From GCA-020343675 sp964462945 (lineage in GTDB: Bacteria; Planctomycetota; Phycisphaerae; Sedimentisphaerales; Anaerobacaceae): DNA of 64,000 nucleotides. Below the pieces are notes generated by a model, which saw only the letters and a list, made by a program, of their open reading frames with translations, was not told the DNA's origin and ran no database searches. The stretch spans positions 62,001 through 126,000 of the forward strand of contig CAYWZW010000001.1 of NCBI GenBank assembly GCA_964462945.1, read 5' to 3'. Numbering within the stretch: the stretch's first letter is position 1; each line of letters opens with the position of its first letter. This document shows positions 23,985-33,637 of the stretch, in pieces. The position numbers and the translations under genes are program-made.

Positions 23985-26620
23985 AAGTCATCCTCCTGAA
24001 TTACAGGCCGCTCGCTTTGGCCGTTGGATGTCAGCTCGGATGCTCCCTGGGTATCCTTGATGAGCTTCAACAAGAGACGATGTGCCTGCCGAAAGCGCGG
24101 GGCCTCGGCCAGCGCCAGAAGGACGTGTCGTTTCGCCTCGACGGGGTTTCTGTGCTCGAGCAATCGCGCAAGACGGTAATTGACATCGGCCGGGTCGGCG
24201 GGATCCAGCAGAAGCAGGCGCTTGTAGGATTCGATTGCCTGCTCATCACGGCCCAGCTCTTCGTTAGCTCGGCCCAGTTGCCAGTGCAATTGCGGCAGCA
24301 TGGGATAGACGGTCATGTATTTCTCCCCGTACCCGGCGACCGCCCGCCAGTCTTCCTTCTCCATGGCAACCTCCATCAGCCGGCCGTACGCGGGGGTTGC
24401 ATTGGAGGATACCGTCGCCAGTTTTTCAAGCACCTGCCGTTCGTGCTCGGCCTCGCCGAGGTTTCGATGGGCCTCCGCCAGGAGCCCGTAGCCGTTGTCG
24501 TCCCCGGTGTATTGAGGGTACAAGGCAATGAGTTTCTCGAGCGGTTCCTTTGCCTTCTGCCACTCTCGATCAGCCAGGAGAGCCTTCGCATACAGAGTCA
24601 GGCCCCAAAAGTTGTTGGGGTGTTTTGCAAGCCATTCGGCCATTGCCTCGCGGTTCGTCGGATCAAGCCGTTCCTTTTCAGGCTGCTCCCAGTCCACGTC
24701 CGGGGCCAAATCCCGGGATCGCTCTCGGGCAAAGACCTTGAATTGCCGCTCGATTTCTTCGATCGGCGCTGCACGCTTGGAGATAGCCGCGTCGATCTGC
24801 TCACCCTCCGCCAGATCGCCGAGGATCGCCTTGAGCGACGCAAGGCCGAATCGCTCCACGAGGAACTCGACCACCAGAGACGATTCATAGTAAGCGAACT
24901 GCAGGTGCATCGGGCTGGGAGGATTCAAGAATGCACCGCTCAGGCCGCTGATGGGCGTCAACTCTTCCCCAAGGATCATCCGCAGATATTCCGGGTTCAT
25001 TTGCTGGCCCCACGTGGGATTCCGCTGTAATTCTTCATAGACGGAAATTCCTTCGCTCAGCCAGCGGGGCATCTTGTTGTGCGTCAGGTTCAGCGTGACG
25101 ACGTGGCAGAATTCATGCCACAACATGGATTTCCAACTGGACGGGATTTCGGCTCTGGGGCTGTTTGCCGTTATCACGTTGCCGAAGCACACGCCCAGGA
25201 AACCGTCGCCGCCGGGCATACCGAACGTACGGACGGCGAAATCCTGTTGATTGGCAAACAGTTCCACGGTAACCGGACGGTTCAATTCCAGATCGTACTT
25301 CTTGCACAGCTCGGACCTGGCCTGCTGGAGCAGCTTCACGACCTCGTCACCGTAAACACCCGCCTCAAGCTCGTTCATTCGAATGATGAACCCGTCGGGC
25401 TGCAGAGTCTTGAACTTGGACAGATTGTCTCTGAGGTTGACCAGATTGTAGGCTTCGATGTTGTAAGCATCCCGCTTGTGCACCTCGTCGGCCGTCGCCC
25501 ACCCCTCTTGCTCCTCGCCGAGTCGAAGCAAATCCTGGGCCAGTTGAATCTTTGCCGGCTGATAGCCCGGATCGAATTTCAGCGCCTGACGCTGATAAGC
25601 CGCCCCTTCGGCGAAACGATATTTTTGCGACAGCTTTCTGCCGATGAGATAGTCCACCTGCGGATTGTTCGGCCAATACTTCAGCGCATTGGCGCGATGA
25701 TTCCTGCCGGCCCCGGAATCATTGGCCAGATGAGCCAGAACCGCTCGGTACGCCCATGCCTCGGGGTCCCAGGCATTGACCGCAATAACTCGCTCGAGCA
25801 AGGCGGCGGCGCGCGCGTAGTCTTCGCAGTCGATGTGGTGCTCCGCTGACAATATCAATGCCGGTCCGTGGTGAGGATTCACGTGAACAGCCGCGTCCAG
25901 CGATTCAGTCATCAAACGACGATCGCTGGGATAGAACGCCTTGGCCAGACCGTAGTGTGCATCCGGATCCTTACCGAATCGCTTGAGCGCCTCACGATAC
26001 TGATTGGAGGCCAGCTCATAATCTTGCTTGGTCAGCGCTAAATCGCCGGCGGCCAGATAGGCATCGAGGCAGTTCGGGTCGTTCTTGATGGCACGGCCGA
26101 ATACCTGATCCAGGACCAGCCGGGGCTCTTCCCCAAGAAGCAGCAGCGACTTGCCCAGGACCACCAGGTCCGCCGGACTCAAGAACCTAAAGTCGCGACC
26201 CGTGCCGACCCGGACGAGCCTCTTGAGCACTTCATCCGCACGGCCGGGCTCTCCGTTGTGCAAGTACACCCGGTGGCCCAGCTCCAATAAGCGCATACTG
26301 ACCGGATAATTCAGCAGGGCGATGTCCATATCATCGGCGGCCTGGTCATATCGACCAATCGCCATGAGCGATTCAATCATCAACATTCGCCACTCAACCG
26401 AATATGCTCCATCTTCAATGGCCTTCTGGGCCGCTTCAAAGGATTGAGCATATAAGCCGGTCTTGAATTGTTCGCGGGCCGCATCGATATCTGCGGCATA
26501 CGCAGACCGGATTGATCCAACCGTGAGTATAACGCAGACCCCTGTCGAAACTATACGGGCGCAGCCCCACCACGACCGGCATGAGGAAGCGATATTACAT
26601 CTACTCGACTTGCTGTACAT
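23981..26620 (-). CDS. Exported TPR protein with zincin (peptidase MA-like) domain
   Basis: An 879-residue protein with a signal-like N-terminus (IVSTGVCVILTVGSIRSAYA). Tetratricopeptide-type helices fill about residues 45-370 and 680-860. Between them is a metallopeptidase-like domain with MLWHEFCHVVTLNL (HExxH) and, 18 residues on, WLSEGISVYEE, which supplies the third ligand Glu of a gluzincin-type site. The residues needed for zinc binding are therefore present. It is the first gene of the MoxR operon and could process or hold envelope proteins. No strong ribosome site precedes ATG 26620. The upstream DNA is repeat-rich. Confidence 0.85.
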   Translation of the reverse strand: MYSKSSRCNIASSCRSWWGCARIVSTGVCVILTVGSIRSAYAADIDAAREQFKTGLYAQSFEAAQKAIEDGAYSVEWRMLMIESLMAIGRYDQAADDMDIALLNYPVSMRLLELGHRVYLHNGEPGRADEVLKRLVRVGTGRDFRFLSPADLVVLGKSLLLLGEEPRLVLDQVFGRAIKNDPNCLDAYLAAGDLALTKQDYELASNQYREALKRFGKDPDAHYGLAKAFYPSDRRLMTESLDAAVHVNPHHGPALILSAEHHIDCEDYARAAALLERVIAVNAWDPEAWAYRAVLAHLANDSGAGRNHRANALKYWPNNPQVDYLIGRKLSQKYRFAEGAAYQRQALKFDPGYQPAKIQLAQDLLRLGEEQEGWATADEVHKRDAYNIEAYNLVNLRDNLSKFKTLQPDGFIIRMNELEAGVYGDEVVKLLQQARSELCKKYDLELNRPVTVELFANQQDFAVRTFGMPGGDGFLGVCFGNVITANSPRAEIPSSWKSMLWHEFCHVVTLNLTHNKMPRWLSEGISVYEELQRNPTWGQQMNPEYLRMILGEELTPISGLSGAFLNPPSPMHLQFAYYESSLVVEFLVERFGLASLKAILGDLAEGEQIDAAISKRAAPIEEIERQFKVFARERSRDLAPDVDWEQPEKERLDPTNREAMAEWLAKHPNNFWGLTLYAKALLADREWQKAKEPLEKLIALYPQYTGDDNGYGLLAEAHRNLGEAEHERQVLEKLATVSSNATPAYGRLMEVAMEKEDWRAVAGYGEKYMTVYPMLPQLHWQLGRANEELGRDEQAIESYKRLLLLDPADPADVNYRLARLLEHRNPVEAKRHVLLALAEAPRFRQAHRLLLKLIKDTQGASELTSNGQSERPVIQEDDL

Positions 26621-26940
26621 CCAAATCTCTAATCGCCAATCCGGCGTTCTTCCTTCGACATTCGATATTCGTTATTGGATATTCATTATTCAGAATTGAA
26701 GGTCGAATATCGAACAAGAAATATCCAATGACGAAGTAAAAGCGGCCAATATTCTCACCGGCACGTTTCTCACGGTCATATATACGTACAGACGCGCGGA
26801 TCGACCATAATTATTTCAAAGATTTTGGAAGAATTCTGCGGTTTCTGCAAGCCGAAACAGAGTCCCCTTGGGTATGTGGCCCGAGGTCACAAGCAAAACA
26901 AGGCTCTGTGCCCGCTCATTGCAACAGACCTCGCGTGCGG
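26621..26940. other. Intergenic region with dispersed repeats, leader of the MoxR operon
   Basis: This 320-base gap lies between the end of fusA and the start of the TPR/zincin gene, both on the minus strand. Its right-hand half shows no structure I can name. The part next to the operon start holds the ATTCGATATTC-type repeat (26636-26735). No gene is supported. Confidence 0.5.
26636..26735 (+). repeat. Repeat family E, copy 1 (TTCGATATTCG type)
   Basis: It holds the motifs CTTCCTTCGACATTCGATAT, CGTTATTGGATATTCATTATTC and GTCGAATATCGAACAAGAAAT. The same motifs occur in inverted orientation at 45254-45369. The unit is AT-rich and partly self-complementary. Confidence 0.75.
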
Positions 26941-29037
26941 CTATTTTGGAGCGGCCTGCTGCTGCTTCTGGCGATGTTCGTCAATGATCATTTCGCTGAT
27001 CTTTGCCGGAACCCTGGCGTAACGGGACATCTCCATTGAGAACGTGGCCGTCCCCTTGCTCAGCCCGCGAACCACCGTGGCATAACCAAACATGCCGGCC
27101 AGCGGGACCTCGGCTCGGACAACGGTGTAATTCACGCGGGCCTCGGTTCCAAGGATGATGCCTCGTCGAGAGTTGATATCGCCGACGATAGAACCCTGGA
27201 ATTCGCTGGGCGTTTCAACCTCCACAGCCATGATCGGTTCCAGCAGGCAGGGCTTGGACCTCTTGAACGCTTCGATAAAAGCGTCCCTCGCAGCGATGCG
27301 GAAGGCCATCTCACTGGAGTCCACGGGGTGGTACGAACCGTCGTCGAGACACATTTTGCAGCCGACAATTTCATAGCCTGCCAGAGGGCCTTTCTTCATC
27401 GCCGCCTGAAACCCCTTGTTCACTGCGGGAATGTATTCGCCGGGGATTCGTCCGGAGGTAATGTTGTTCTCAAACTCGTACGAGGATTCGCTGTCCTGGG
27501 ACAGGGGGATCAACCGGCCGACTACGTGGGCAAACTGCCCCGAGCCGCCGGTCTGCTTCTTGTGGCGGTAGTTGAATTCGGCCTCGACCGTCGGAGCCTC
27601 ACGATAGCTAACCTTCGGAACCCCGACCACCACCTCGGCCTTGTACTCTCGACGCATTCGCTCGACATAAACGTCCAGGTGCAGCTCCCCCATGCCTGCA
27701 ATGATTGTCTGGCCGGTTTTCCGGTCGGTGGAGACGCGGAAGGTCGGGTCTTCTTTCATGAAGCGACTCAATGCTTTGGCCATACGTTCCTGATCGACGG
27801 AGCCGGCCGGCGTGATCGACAGACTGATCACCGGATCGGCTACGAATATACTTTCGAGCGAATAGTTGATGCCCTCGCCGCAAATCGTGTCTCCGCTGGT
27901 GCAATCCGCGGCCAGCAGGGCGACGATATCGCCGGGACCCGCTTCGGCAACATCCTCGCGGTCGTTCGCATGCATCCTGACAATTCGGCCGATACGCTGC
28001 ATTCGATTCGTGCGCGCGTTGCGATATTGTCGGCCTTTGATGATTCGGCCCTGGTACACGCGGGTGTAGCTTAACTGCCCAAACGATTCATCCATGATCT
28101 TGAAAACCATGGCCACCAGAGGGGCGTCGGGATCGCCGGCCAGCGGAATCTCCGTGCCTTCGTTGTCGTGATCGCGGGCGAAGCTGGAACGATCGAGGGG
28201 GCTGGGCAGAAAATCGCAGACCGCATCCAACAGGGGCTGAACTGCCTTGTTCTTGAGCGCCGATCCCAACATCAGCGGCACAATGTTGCGGTTGATGGTA
28301 GCCTCACGAATCGTCCGACAGATCATCTCCCGCTCTACAGGCTGCTCTTCCAGGAGCCTTTCTGTCATCTCGTCGTTGAACATACTGAGGGCATCAAGCA
28401 TTTCCTCCCGCGCCCTCACGGCTGAATCCGCATACGGCGCGGGGATCGGTCCGCGGACGACCTGTTCACCACAATCACCTTCAAAAATGATGGCTTGCAT
28501 GTCGATCAGGTCAATGACGCCGCGAAAGCCTTCGCCCTCGCCCATAGCGATCTGAAGGGGGACCACGTTCAGGCCGAGTTTGTTTGTCATGTCCTGACGG
28601 ACCCGGTCCGGATCGGCGCCGATGCGGTCCATTTTATTGACGAAAGCGATTCGTGGGACACGATAACGTTTCATCTGCTGATCGACTGTAATAGATTGAC
28701 TTTGAACCCCGCCCACGGCGCAGAGGACCATGATGGCCCCGTCCAGAACCCGCAGCGATCGCTCCACCTCCACGGTAAAGTCCACGTGGCCCGGAGTATC
28801 GATCAGGTTGATACTCCTGTCCTTCCACGCAACCTGTGTAGCGGCCGCAGTGATCGTAATGCCTCGTTCCCGCTCGAGGTCCATGTAGTCCATTGTTGCT
28901 CCGCCCTCGTCGGCGTGGACCTCCTGCATCCGATGGATGCGGCCGGTGTAGTACAAAATCCGTTCGCTCAAAGTTGTCTTGCCCGAGTCTATGTGGGCCG
29001 AAATACCGATGTTTCGAATTCTACTAATCTTCTCCAT
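26941..29037 (-). CDS. fusA: Elongation factor G, spd/mitochondrial EFG1-like type
   Basis: A full-length EF-G of 698 residues. GTPase motifs: AHIDSGKTT (G1), ERGITI (switch region), DTPGH (G3), NKMD (G4), GSALK (G5). Domains II-V follow, ending FSMEMSRYARVP. G1 reads IDSGKTT where ordinary bacterial EF-G has IDAGKTT, and LSERILYYTGRI is close to mitochondrial EFG1. This is the spdEFG class known from spirochaetes, planctomycetes and some deltaproteobacteria, whose EFG1 form acts in translocation. The gene stands alone, away from rpsL/rpsG/tuf, as is common for this class. No strong ribosome site is seen before ATG 29037. Confidence 0.93.
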   Translation of the reverse strand: MEKISRIRNIGISAHIDSGKTTLSERILYYTGRIHRMQEVHADEGGATMDYMDLERERGITITAAATQVAWKDRSINLIDTPGHVDFTVEVERSLRVLDGAIMVLCAVGGVQSQSITVDQQMKRYRVPRIAFVNKMDRIGADPDRVRQDMTNKLGLNVVPLQIAMGEGEGFRGVIDLIDMQAIIFEGDCGEQVVRGPIPAPYADSAVRAREEMLDALSMFNDEMTERLLEEQPVEREMICRTIREATINRNIVPLMLGSALKNKAVQPLLDAVCDFLPSPLDRSSFARDHDNEGTEIPLAGDPDAPLVAMVFKIMDESFGQLSYTRVYQGRIIKGRQYRNARTNRMQRIGRIVRMHANDREDVAEAGPGDIVALLAADCTSGDTICGEGINYSLESIFVADPVISLSITPAGSVDQERMAKALSRFMKEDPTFRVSTDRKTGQTIIAGMGELHLDVYVERMRREYKAEVVVGVPKVSYREAPTVEAEFNYRHKKQTGGSGQFAHVVGRLIPLSQDSESSYEFENNITSGRIPGEYIPAVNKGFQAAMKKGPLAGYEIVGCKMCLDDGSYHPVDSSEMAFRIAARDAFIEAFKRSKPCLLEPIMAVEVETPSEFQGSIVGDINSRRGIILGTEARVNYTVVRAEVPLAGMFGYATVVRGLSKGTATFSMEMSRYARVPAKISEMIIDEHRQKQQQAAPK

Positions 29038-30197
29038 TTTTTTTCAATACCGTCGTTCGCAAAATACAGGTTACTTCGTTGCCAAGCCCGTCAGGGGCTT
29101 TCCTTCCACTTGCACCGGCGCTACTCGCAGTGCTCTTTGGCAATTCTTCAGTGTTATTTTCCGCAGATTACAGGTGAGTAAGAGGTTCTTAACTTCCTTA
29201 AACAGCGAAAATATACAGTTCTATCGTACTTTATGTCTGAAGGCAACCAAAAAATAGCTGTTATTTTATTTATTTTTTCAAGCGTGCGGTTCGCATTGGC
29301 GGTCATCGAAGCTCGGCGTCGAGCAGGCAGAAGCAACCAGTCTGCCAAAGTAACCCGCAAATGAACAGCCAAAGAAAGAAGCAGCCCGGCCGGGCTTATG
29401 CGAACCGGATGGCGTATGGTCTTCTGCCTCTCAGCCTGCCAGAGGCAATCAAAGCGGGAAAGGTCGTTTCCGCAGATTATGGAAAACAACAATCACCGTC
29501 CGTCAAGTCCAGTGCGGCGATTCATCTTTGAGCCGGCCTCTATGCTCGGCACCCAATAACAGGAAAAACAAGAATCCCTGTCAAGATGAAACTCCGAACA
29601 TGCTGTTCTTGGCTCTCAAGTGGAAGGCCCGCGGGGAAAAACGCAAAAGTCGTGAGGAGATTCATTTTTCGTGACGAAAATGGTCGAAATCCCCGGGCCG
29701 AAGCACCATGTAACCTCACAATCGGACAGCGAAAAGCTCAAAACCGTATATTTCGAGCAGTCCGAACCGGGACGATCAACATCCCCCCTTCGCTCCAAGG
29801 CCGATTTGTCTCGCATTTCGATAGGTCCATCCGAAGCGTACCCGTACATAGTCCACTCCTAATATCTTCCATAATCCCCCCCTCTATTTATTAAAGCGTT
29901 TCTCACCAGTGCAATGTTGATAACAATTTTCAAAGATTTTAAAAAAATTTTAGCGACCCCGGTCGTAGGAGTCCCAGCCCGTACGAACCGTCCGGGGCGT
30001 GCCCGGCTTGAAAATGACCTCCAACGTGCTATATTACCGGCGTGAACCGCACCGAGAATGAGTCGTTTTGCACACATTCCGGACTTATTTCGATTAATAG
30101 AACGTTTCGCAGGCACACTTGGATCGTCGGCACGGGGCTGTTTCCTGTGTTGCCTATCTGTATCGGCATCGCCGCCTGAAAGGAGACCAAGCACGCG
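29038..30197. other. 1.16-kb gene-poor interval between fusA and the DUF2156 gene
   Basis: The divergent flanking genes need promoters here. About 29160-29290 is AT-rich with runs such as TTTATTTATTTTTTC. Several frames of 60-110 codons are open on both strands (for example 29154-29492 minus, 29586-29894 plus), but they overlap one another, have no good ribosome site and match no family I know. A 56-codon frame at 29361-29531 plus is likewise unsupported. It may hold a regulatory RNA or a decayed gene; I cannot tell. Confidence 0.5.
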
Positions 30198-31061
30198 ATG
30201 ATCGCACTATATCCTGATTTTTCAGAGATTTCCGTGGATTTGCGGCCTGTCTTGCACCCCAGGTTCAAGGCCCTTGTCGAAGGCATTTCAGAGTTTACCT
30301 TTGCCAATATCTACCTCTTCCGCAAGACACACAACTACAGAATATCTCAGTTGGAAGATGGCCTGTTCGCCATCGCCGGCCGGGATGGAGAGGAGCCGTT
30401 CTTCATGCTCCCCTTTGGCCTGCCTCGTGAGGCTGTCCTGAGCGAGCTTTTCGACGGGTACCGGGCCATGAAAGCGGTCAGCGAGCGGCAAGCCGGGCAA
30501 TTGGCGGCCATGGGATACTCTGTTTCGCAGGACAGAAACAACTTCGACTATCTCTATTCCCGGGCGGACCTGGTGAATCTAACAGGAAGAAAGTTCCACA
30601 AGAAAAAGAATCTGCTGAACATGTTCATCAGGAATAATGAATGTCAAGCGAAACCGCTGCTCGAAGAATACCGGGACGATGCGATGCAGATTCTGTACGA
30701 GTGGAGCCGCCGGGATGGCGGGACGAGCGATTTGGCCGCCGCAAAGGAGGCTCTGGAGAAGATGGGGCCGTTGCAACTGTGCGGCGGCATATTCTACATC
30801 GACGGGCAGCCGGTGGCGTATTGTCTCGGTGAAGAGCTGGCCCTCGGCACGAGTTTTGTGATACATTTCGAGAAAGCTGTTCTCGCGGAGGAGTTCAGGG
30901 GGATCTATCAGTTCATCAATCAGGCTTTCGCTTCGATCCTGCCGGAGAAGTACGAAACGGTCAATCGCGAACAGGACCTCGGCGATCCGGGCCTGCGACA
31001 GGCAAAAGAAAGCTATCGTCCGGTCGGCTTTGTGAAAAAGTATAGAGTGGGGCCTCGTTAG
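30198..31061 (+). CDS. DUF2156 (GNAT-fold aminoacyl/acyltransferase-like) protein
   Basis: A 287-residue cytoplasmic protein. Landmarks of DUF2156 are visible: EFTFANIYLFRKTHNYRIS near the start, DRNNFDYLYSRADLVNLTGRKFHKKKNLLNMF in the middle, and the C-terminal GNAT half with GGIFYIDGQPVAYCLGEEL and NREQDLGDPGLRQAKESYRPVGFVKKY. The fold is shared with the lysyltransferase part of MprF and with Fem-type transferases, so transfer of an amino acid or acyl group to a lipid or peptide is plausible. The acceptor is unknown. AAAGGAG lies about 12 bases before ATG. gpsA follows after 88 bases on the same strand, a neighbour that makes phospholipid precursor. Confidence 0.87.
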   Translation: MIALYPDFSEISVDLRPVLHPRFKALVEGISEFTFANIYLFRKTHNYRISQLEDGLFAIAGRDGEEPFFMLPFGLPREAVLSELFDGYRAMKAVSERQAGQLAAMGYSVSQDRNNFDYLYSRADLVNLTGRKFHKKKNLLNMFIRNNECQAKPLLEEYRDDAMQILYEWSRRDGGTSDLAAAKEALEKMGPLQLCGGIFYIDGQPVAYCLGEELALGTSFVIHFEKAVLAEEFRGIYQFINQAFASILPEKYETVNREQDLGDPGLRQAKESYRPVGFVKKYRVGPR

Positions 31062-31149
31062 GCCCGTGTCCGGGACCGGCTTGGGCTCGCCCCGTCGCAG
31101 GAAGTATCCGGGTTGACATCCCCCGGTTCGGCGGGTTTAATTGGCCTTC

Positions 31150-32157
31150 ATGTTCAAGAGTATTTCCATCATCGGCGACGGCGGGATGGGCACCGTCCTG
31201 GGTATCCTGCTTTGTGAGAAGGGCCTGGCTGCACGGATATGGGGTTATGACCGCGAGCAGTTAGCCCAGATTGCGACCCATCGCGAGAACAAGAAATTCT
31301 TGCCCGGCTATACCCTGCCCAAGATGCTGGCCTTCGAACCTGACGACGGGTGCATCATGTCCGGAGCCGACCTGGTTGTCTCTGCTGTGCCGTGTCAGTT
31401 TATACGCCGCGTCTGGAATCGACTTAGAGACCACGTTCCGGAAGACATTCCAATTGTCTCGGTAGCCAAAGGCATCGAGAATGATACGCTTCTGCGTCCG
31501 ACTCAAATACTGGCGGAGATTCTTGACCAGGGACATGCTCTCGGTGATAGGCTGGCCGTGCTGAGTGGACCGACCATTGCTGATGAGCTGGCCAGGAGAC
31601 TTCCAGCCACGGCGTGTGCAGCCGCCCGCGATGAGACATTGGCCAAACACATCCAGCGTACGTTCAGCGTCCCGTGGTTTCGTATTTATACCAACACCGA
31701 CATCGTCGGGGTCGAGCTGGCCGGTGCAATGAAGAACATTATCGCCATCGCGGCGGGAATCATAGACGGCACAGGAGCCGGAGATAACGCCAAGGCGGCT
31801 CTGCTGACCAGGGGTCTCGCCGAGATCAGTCGCCTGGGAGTCGTCATGGGAGCGATGCCGCAGACATTCTCGGGACTGACCGGCCTGGGGGACTTGGTGA
31901 CAACCTGCATTTCGCCATCCGGAAGAAACCGCTCCTTTGGCGAACGGGTAGGCAAAGGGCAGAGCATAGACCAGGCCCAGCGTGCCAACGAATCCGTTGT
32001 CGAAGGCATTGCCACCTGCAAATCGGTTGTTGCTCTGGCCCGGCAATACGATATTGAGATGCCGATCACGCAAGCCGTCTATGATGTGCTGTTCGAAAAC
32101 AAGCCGGTGCAGAAGGCGATTGCCGACCTGATGAGACGCCGGCTCAAGTCCGAATAA
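31150..32157 (+). CDS. gpsA: NAD(P)-dependent glycerol-3-phosphate dehydrogenase
   Basis: ATG 31150 starts right at the Rossmann motif (SISIIGDGGMGTVLG, GxGxxG type); a TTG nine bases earlier is possible. The 335-residue length is normal. Conserved stretches: ADLVVSAVPCQFIR, VSVAKGIE, LSGPTIADEL, the catalytic-Lys region VELAGAMKNIIAIAAGI, GLTGLGDLVTTC and GRNRSFG, which together identify GpsA. It reduces dihydroxyacetone phosphate to sn-glycerol 3-phosphate for phospholipid synthesis in the cytoplasm. It is probably co-transcribed with the DUF2156 gene. No clear ribosome site is seen. Confidence 0.95.
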   Translation: MFKSISIIGDGGMGTVLGILLCEKGLAARIWGYDREQLAQIATHRENKKFLPGYTLPKMLAFEPDDGCIMSGADLVVSAVPCQFIRRVWNRLRDHVPEDIPIVSVAKGIENDTLLRPTQILAEILDQGHALGDRLAVLSGPTIADELARRLPATACAAARDETLAKHIQRTFSVPWFRIYTNTDIVGVELAGAMKNIIAIAAGIIDGTGAGDNAKAALLTRGLAEISRLGVVMGAMPQTFSGLTGLGDLVTTCISPSGRNRSFGERVGKGQSIDQAQRANESVVEGIATCKSVVALARQYDIEMPITQAVYDVLFENKPVQKAIADLMRRRLKSE

Positions 32158-32171
32158 CAGCCCACAGAGAG

Positions 32172-32346
32172 TAAGAGCGTGTGTGAGAAGCTCGCAATGT
32201 CATTCTGAACGGAAAAAGCCTTTAGCCCTGAGCGCAGTCGAAGGGGTAGCGCAGTGAAGAATCTCTTTGTTACGCTCGAATCCCAGATGCTTCGCTTCGC
32301 TCAGCATGACAAGAACGAGAACGACAAGTTCTCACACACGCTCTAA
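32172..32346. mobile_element. MITE-like element with perfect terminal inverted repeats and TAA direct repeats
   Basis: The left end GAGCGTGTGTGAGAA (32175-32189) and right end TTCTCACACACGCTC (32329-32343) are exact reverse complements. Both are flanked by TAA (32172-32174 and 32344-32346), which looks like a target duplication. The interior (about 140 bases) has no gene. It holds GCCCTGAGCGCAGTCGAAGG, related to repeat family B, and CTTCGCTTCGCTCAGCATGA. No transposase is in the window, so it would depend on one supplied elsewhere. Confidence 0.75.
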
Positions 32347-32613
32347 GGACGGCCAATCCATTGGTCCGATAAGCTCTCTCTTGAGCATACCTGCTGCGAG
32401 AGTTTCTGCGCTGCCAATCTGTTCCGATAAGCCTAAATCGAAGATTTTGTCAAAAGTGGACCTGCTTCTGTGCATTCCTTATGGAAAACACACGACCAAT
32501 ATTCTCGCCGGCATTTGGCTCTTTTGGGTTCTGTTTCATATATTTTAGTTGGTGTTGCGGTTGTCGCCGCAACTGGCGGAGTGAATCATTCAGTAACGGT
32601 GGTAGCGAAGACG

Positions 32614-33588
32614 ATGTTTGAGCTTTTGAGAAACCACGCATATTCAATCGGTGTTGACATCGGGTATGACAGCCTGAGGCTGGCGCAGCTCGGCAGTAAC
32701 GGCAACGGTCTGACCCTGATCGCAGGCAACCATAAGGACCGGCCCGGGAACGTCAATCCCAGCGGCAGCGACTGGCAAAAATGGGCGATTGAGACGATGC
32801 ACTTGTTGACCGCCTACGGTGACTTTCGGGGCAAAGAGGTCATCGCGGCGATGCCTACAAGTGAGGTCTTCATCGACCATATAAAAAGGCCGAAGGTGGA
32901 GGACGGCAAGCTCCAGGAGACCATCTTCACCAAGATCAAGCAGAAACTTCCGTTTGAGTCTCTTCGGGAGAACACCATGATGCAATACATCCTGATGGAA
33001 GAAGATAACGTCATGGTTTTGGCCACGGAGCGCAGAAAGGTTGACAGGCATCTGGCGATCTACGAGCAAGCCGGCCTGTCGATTAAGTCTATCGGCGTGT
33101 GGCCGGTCGCCTTGACAAACAGCTACGTCAGATTTTTCGGCCGGCGCAAATCCGACCTTAACGCCACGGTGATGCTCCTTTGCATCGAGGCCGACTGCAC
33201 GAACGTCGTGGTTTGTCGCCACAGCAATTTGCTTTTGGCGCGTTCGATATCCGTCGGGTTTAAGCAGCTCGATGATGAGCAGGCCGTCACGCGGCTGGTG
33301 ATGGAGCTGACCGCCTGCAAACGTCAGTTCAGCTTGATGTACCGAAACGGTCACATAGAGCGTTTGCTCTTCCTTTCGGGTCGGGCAACAGATAAAGACG
33401 TCTATGCGACCATAGCAAAGCAGTTGGATATGCCGGCCCAGGTGGGAGACTGCCTGGCCGCCGTTGAAATAGCAAAATCGTGTCGGCTGGGAGCAGCCGA
33501 AGCGGACAGACGGGAGACCCCTGCCGTCATAGACAGAAGAGATCCGCGCGTCAACTGGGCTGTAGCTTTCGGACTGAGCCTCTTGTAA
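32614..33588 (+). CDS. pilM: Type IV pilus inner-membrane platform protein PilM
   Basis: The frame is open from 32470, but ATG 32614 starts exactly where PilM homology begins (SIGVDIGYDSLRLAQLG), so I use it (324 aa). The protein has the actin-like fold of PilM: phosphate-1 motif GVDIGYDSLRLAQ, central VIAAMPTSEVFIDHI and FTKIKQKLPFE, and LLFLSGRATDKDV near the C-terminus. PilM is cytoplasmic and binds the N-terminus of PilN, linking the pilus motor to the PilN/O/P ring. It heads an operon running to 39372. Confidence 0.88.
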   Translation: MFELLRNHAYSIGVDIGYDSLRLAQLGSNGNGLTLIAGNHKDRPGNVNPSGSDWQKWAIETMHLLTAYGDFRGKEVIAAMPTSEVFIDHIKRPKVEDGKLQETIFTKIKQKLPFESLRENTMMQYILMEEDNVMVLATERRKVDRHLAIYEQAGLSIKSIGVWPVALTNSYVRFFGRRKSDLNATVMLLCIEADCTNVVVCRHSNLLLARSISVGFKQLDDEQAVTRLVMELTACKRQFSLMYRNGHIERLLFLSGRATDKDVYATIAKQLDMPAQVGDCLAAVEIAKSCRLGAAEADRRETPAVIDRRDPRVNWAVAFGLSLL

Positions 33589-33637
33589 AGAGCGGGCAGC
33601 CGGAAGTGACCACCAGAGAAGAGGAGGTAAATCCAAA

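Noticed and set aside
29361..29531. 56-codon frame in the fusA/DUF2156 gap
   Set aside because: No ribosome site, no known family and several competing frames; could not be supported.
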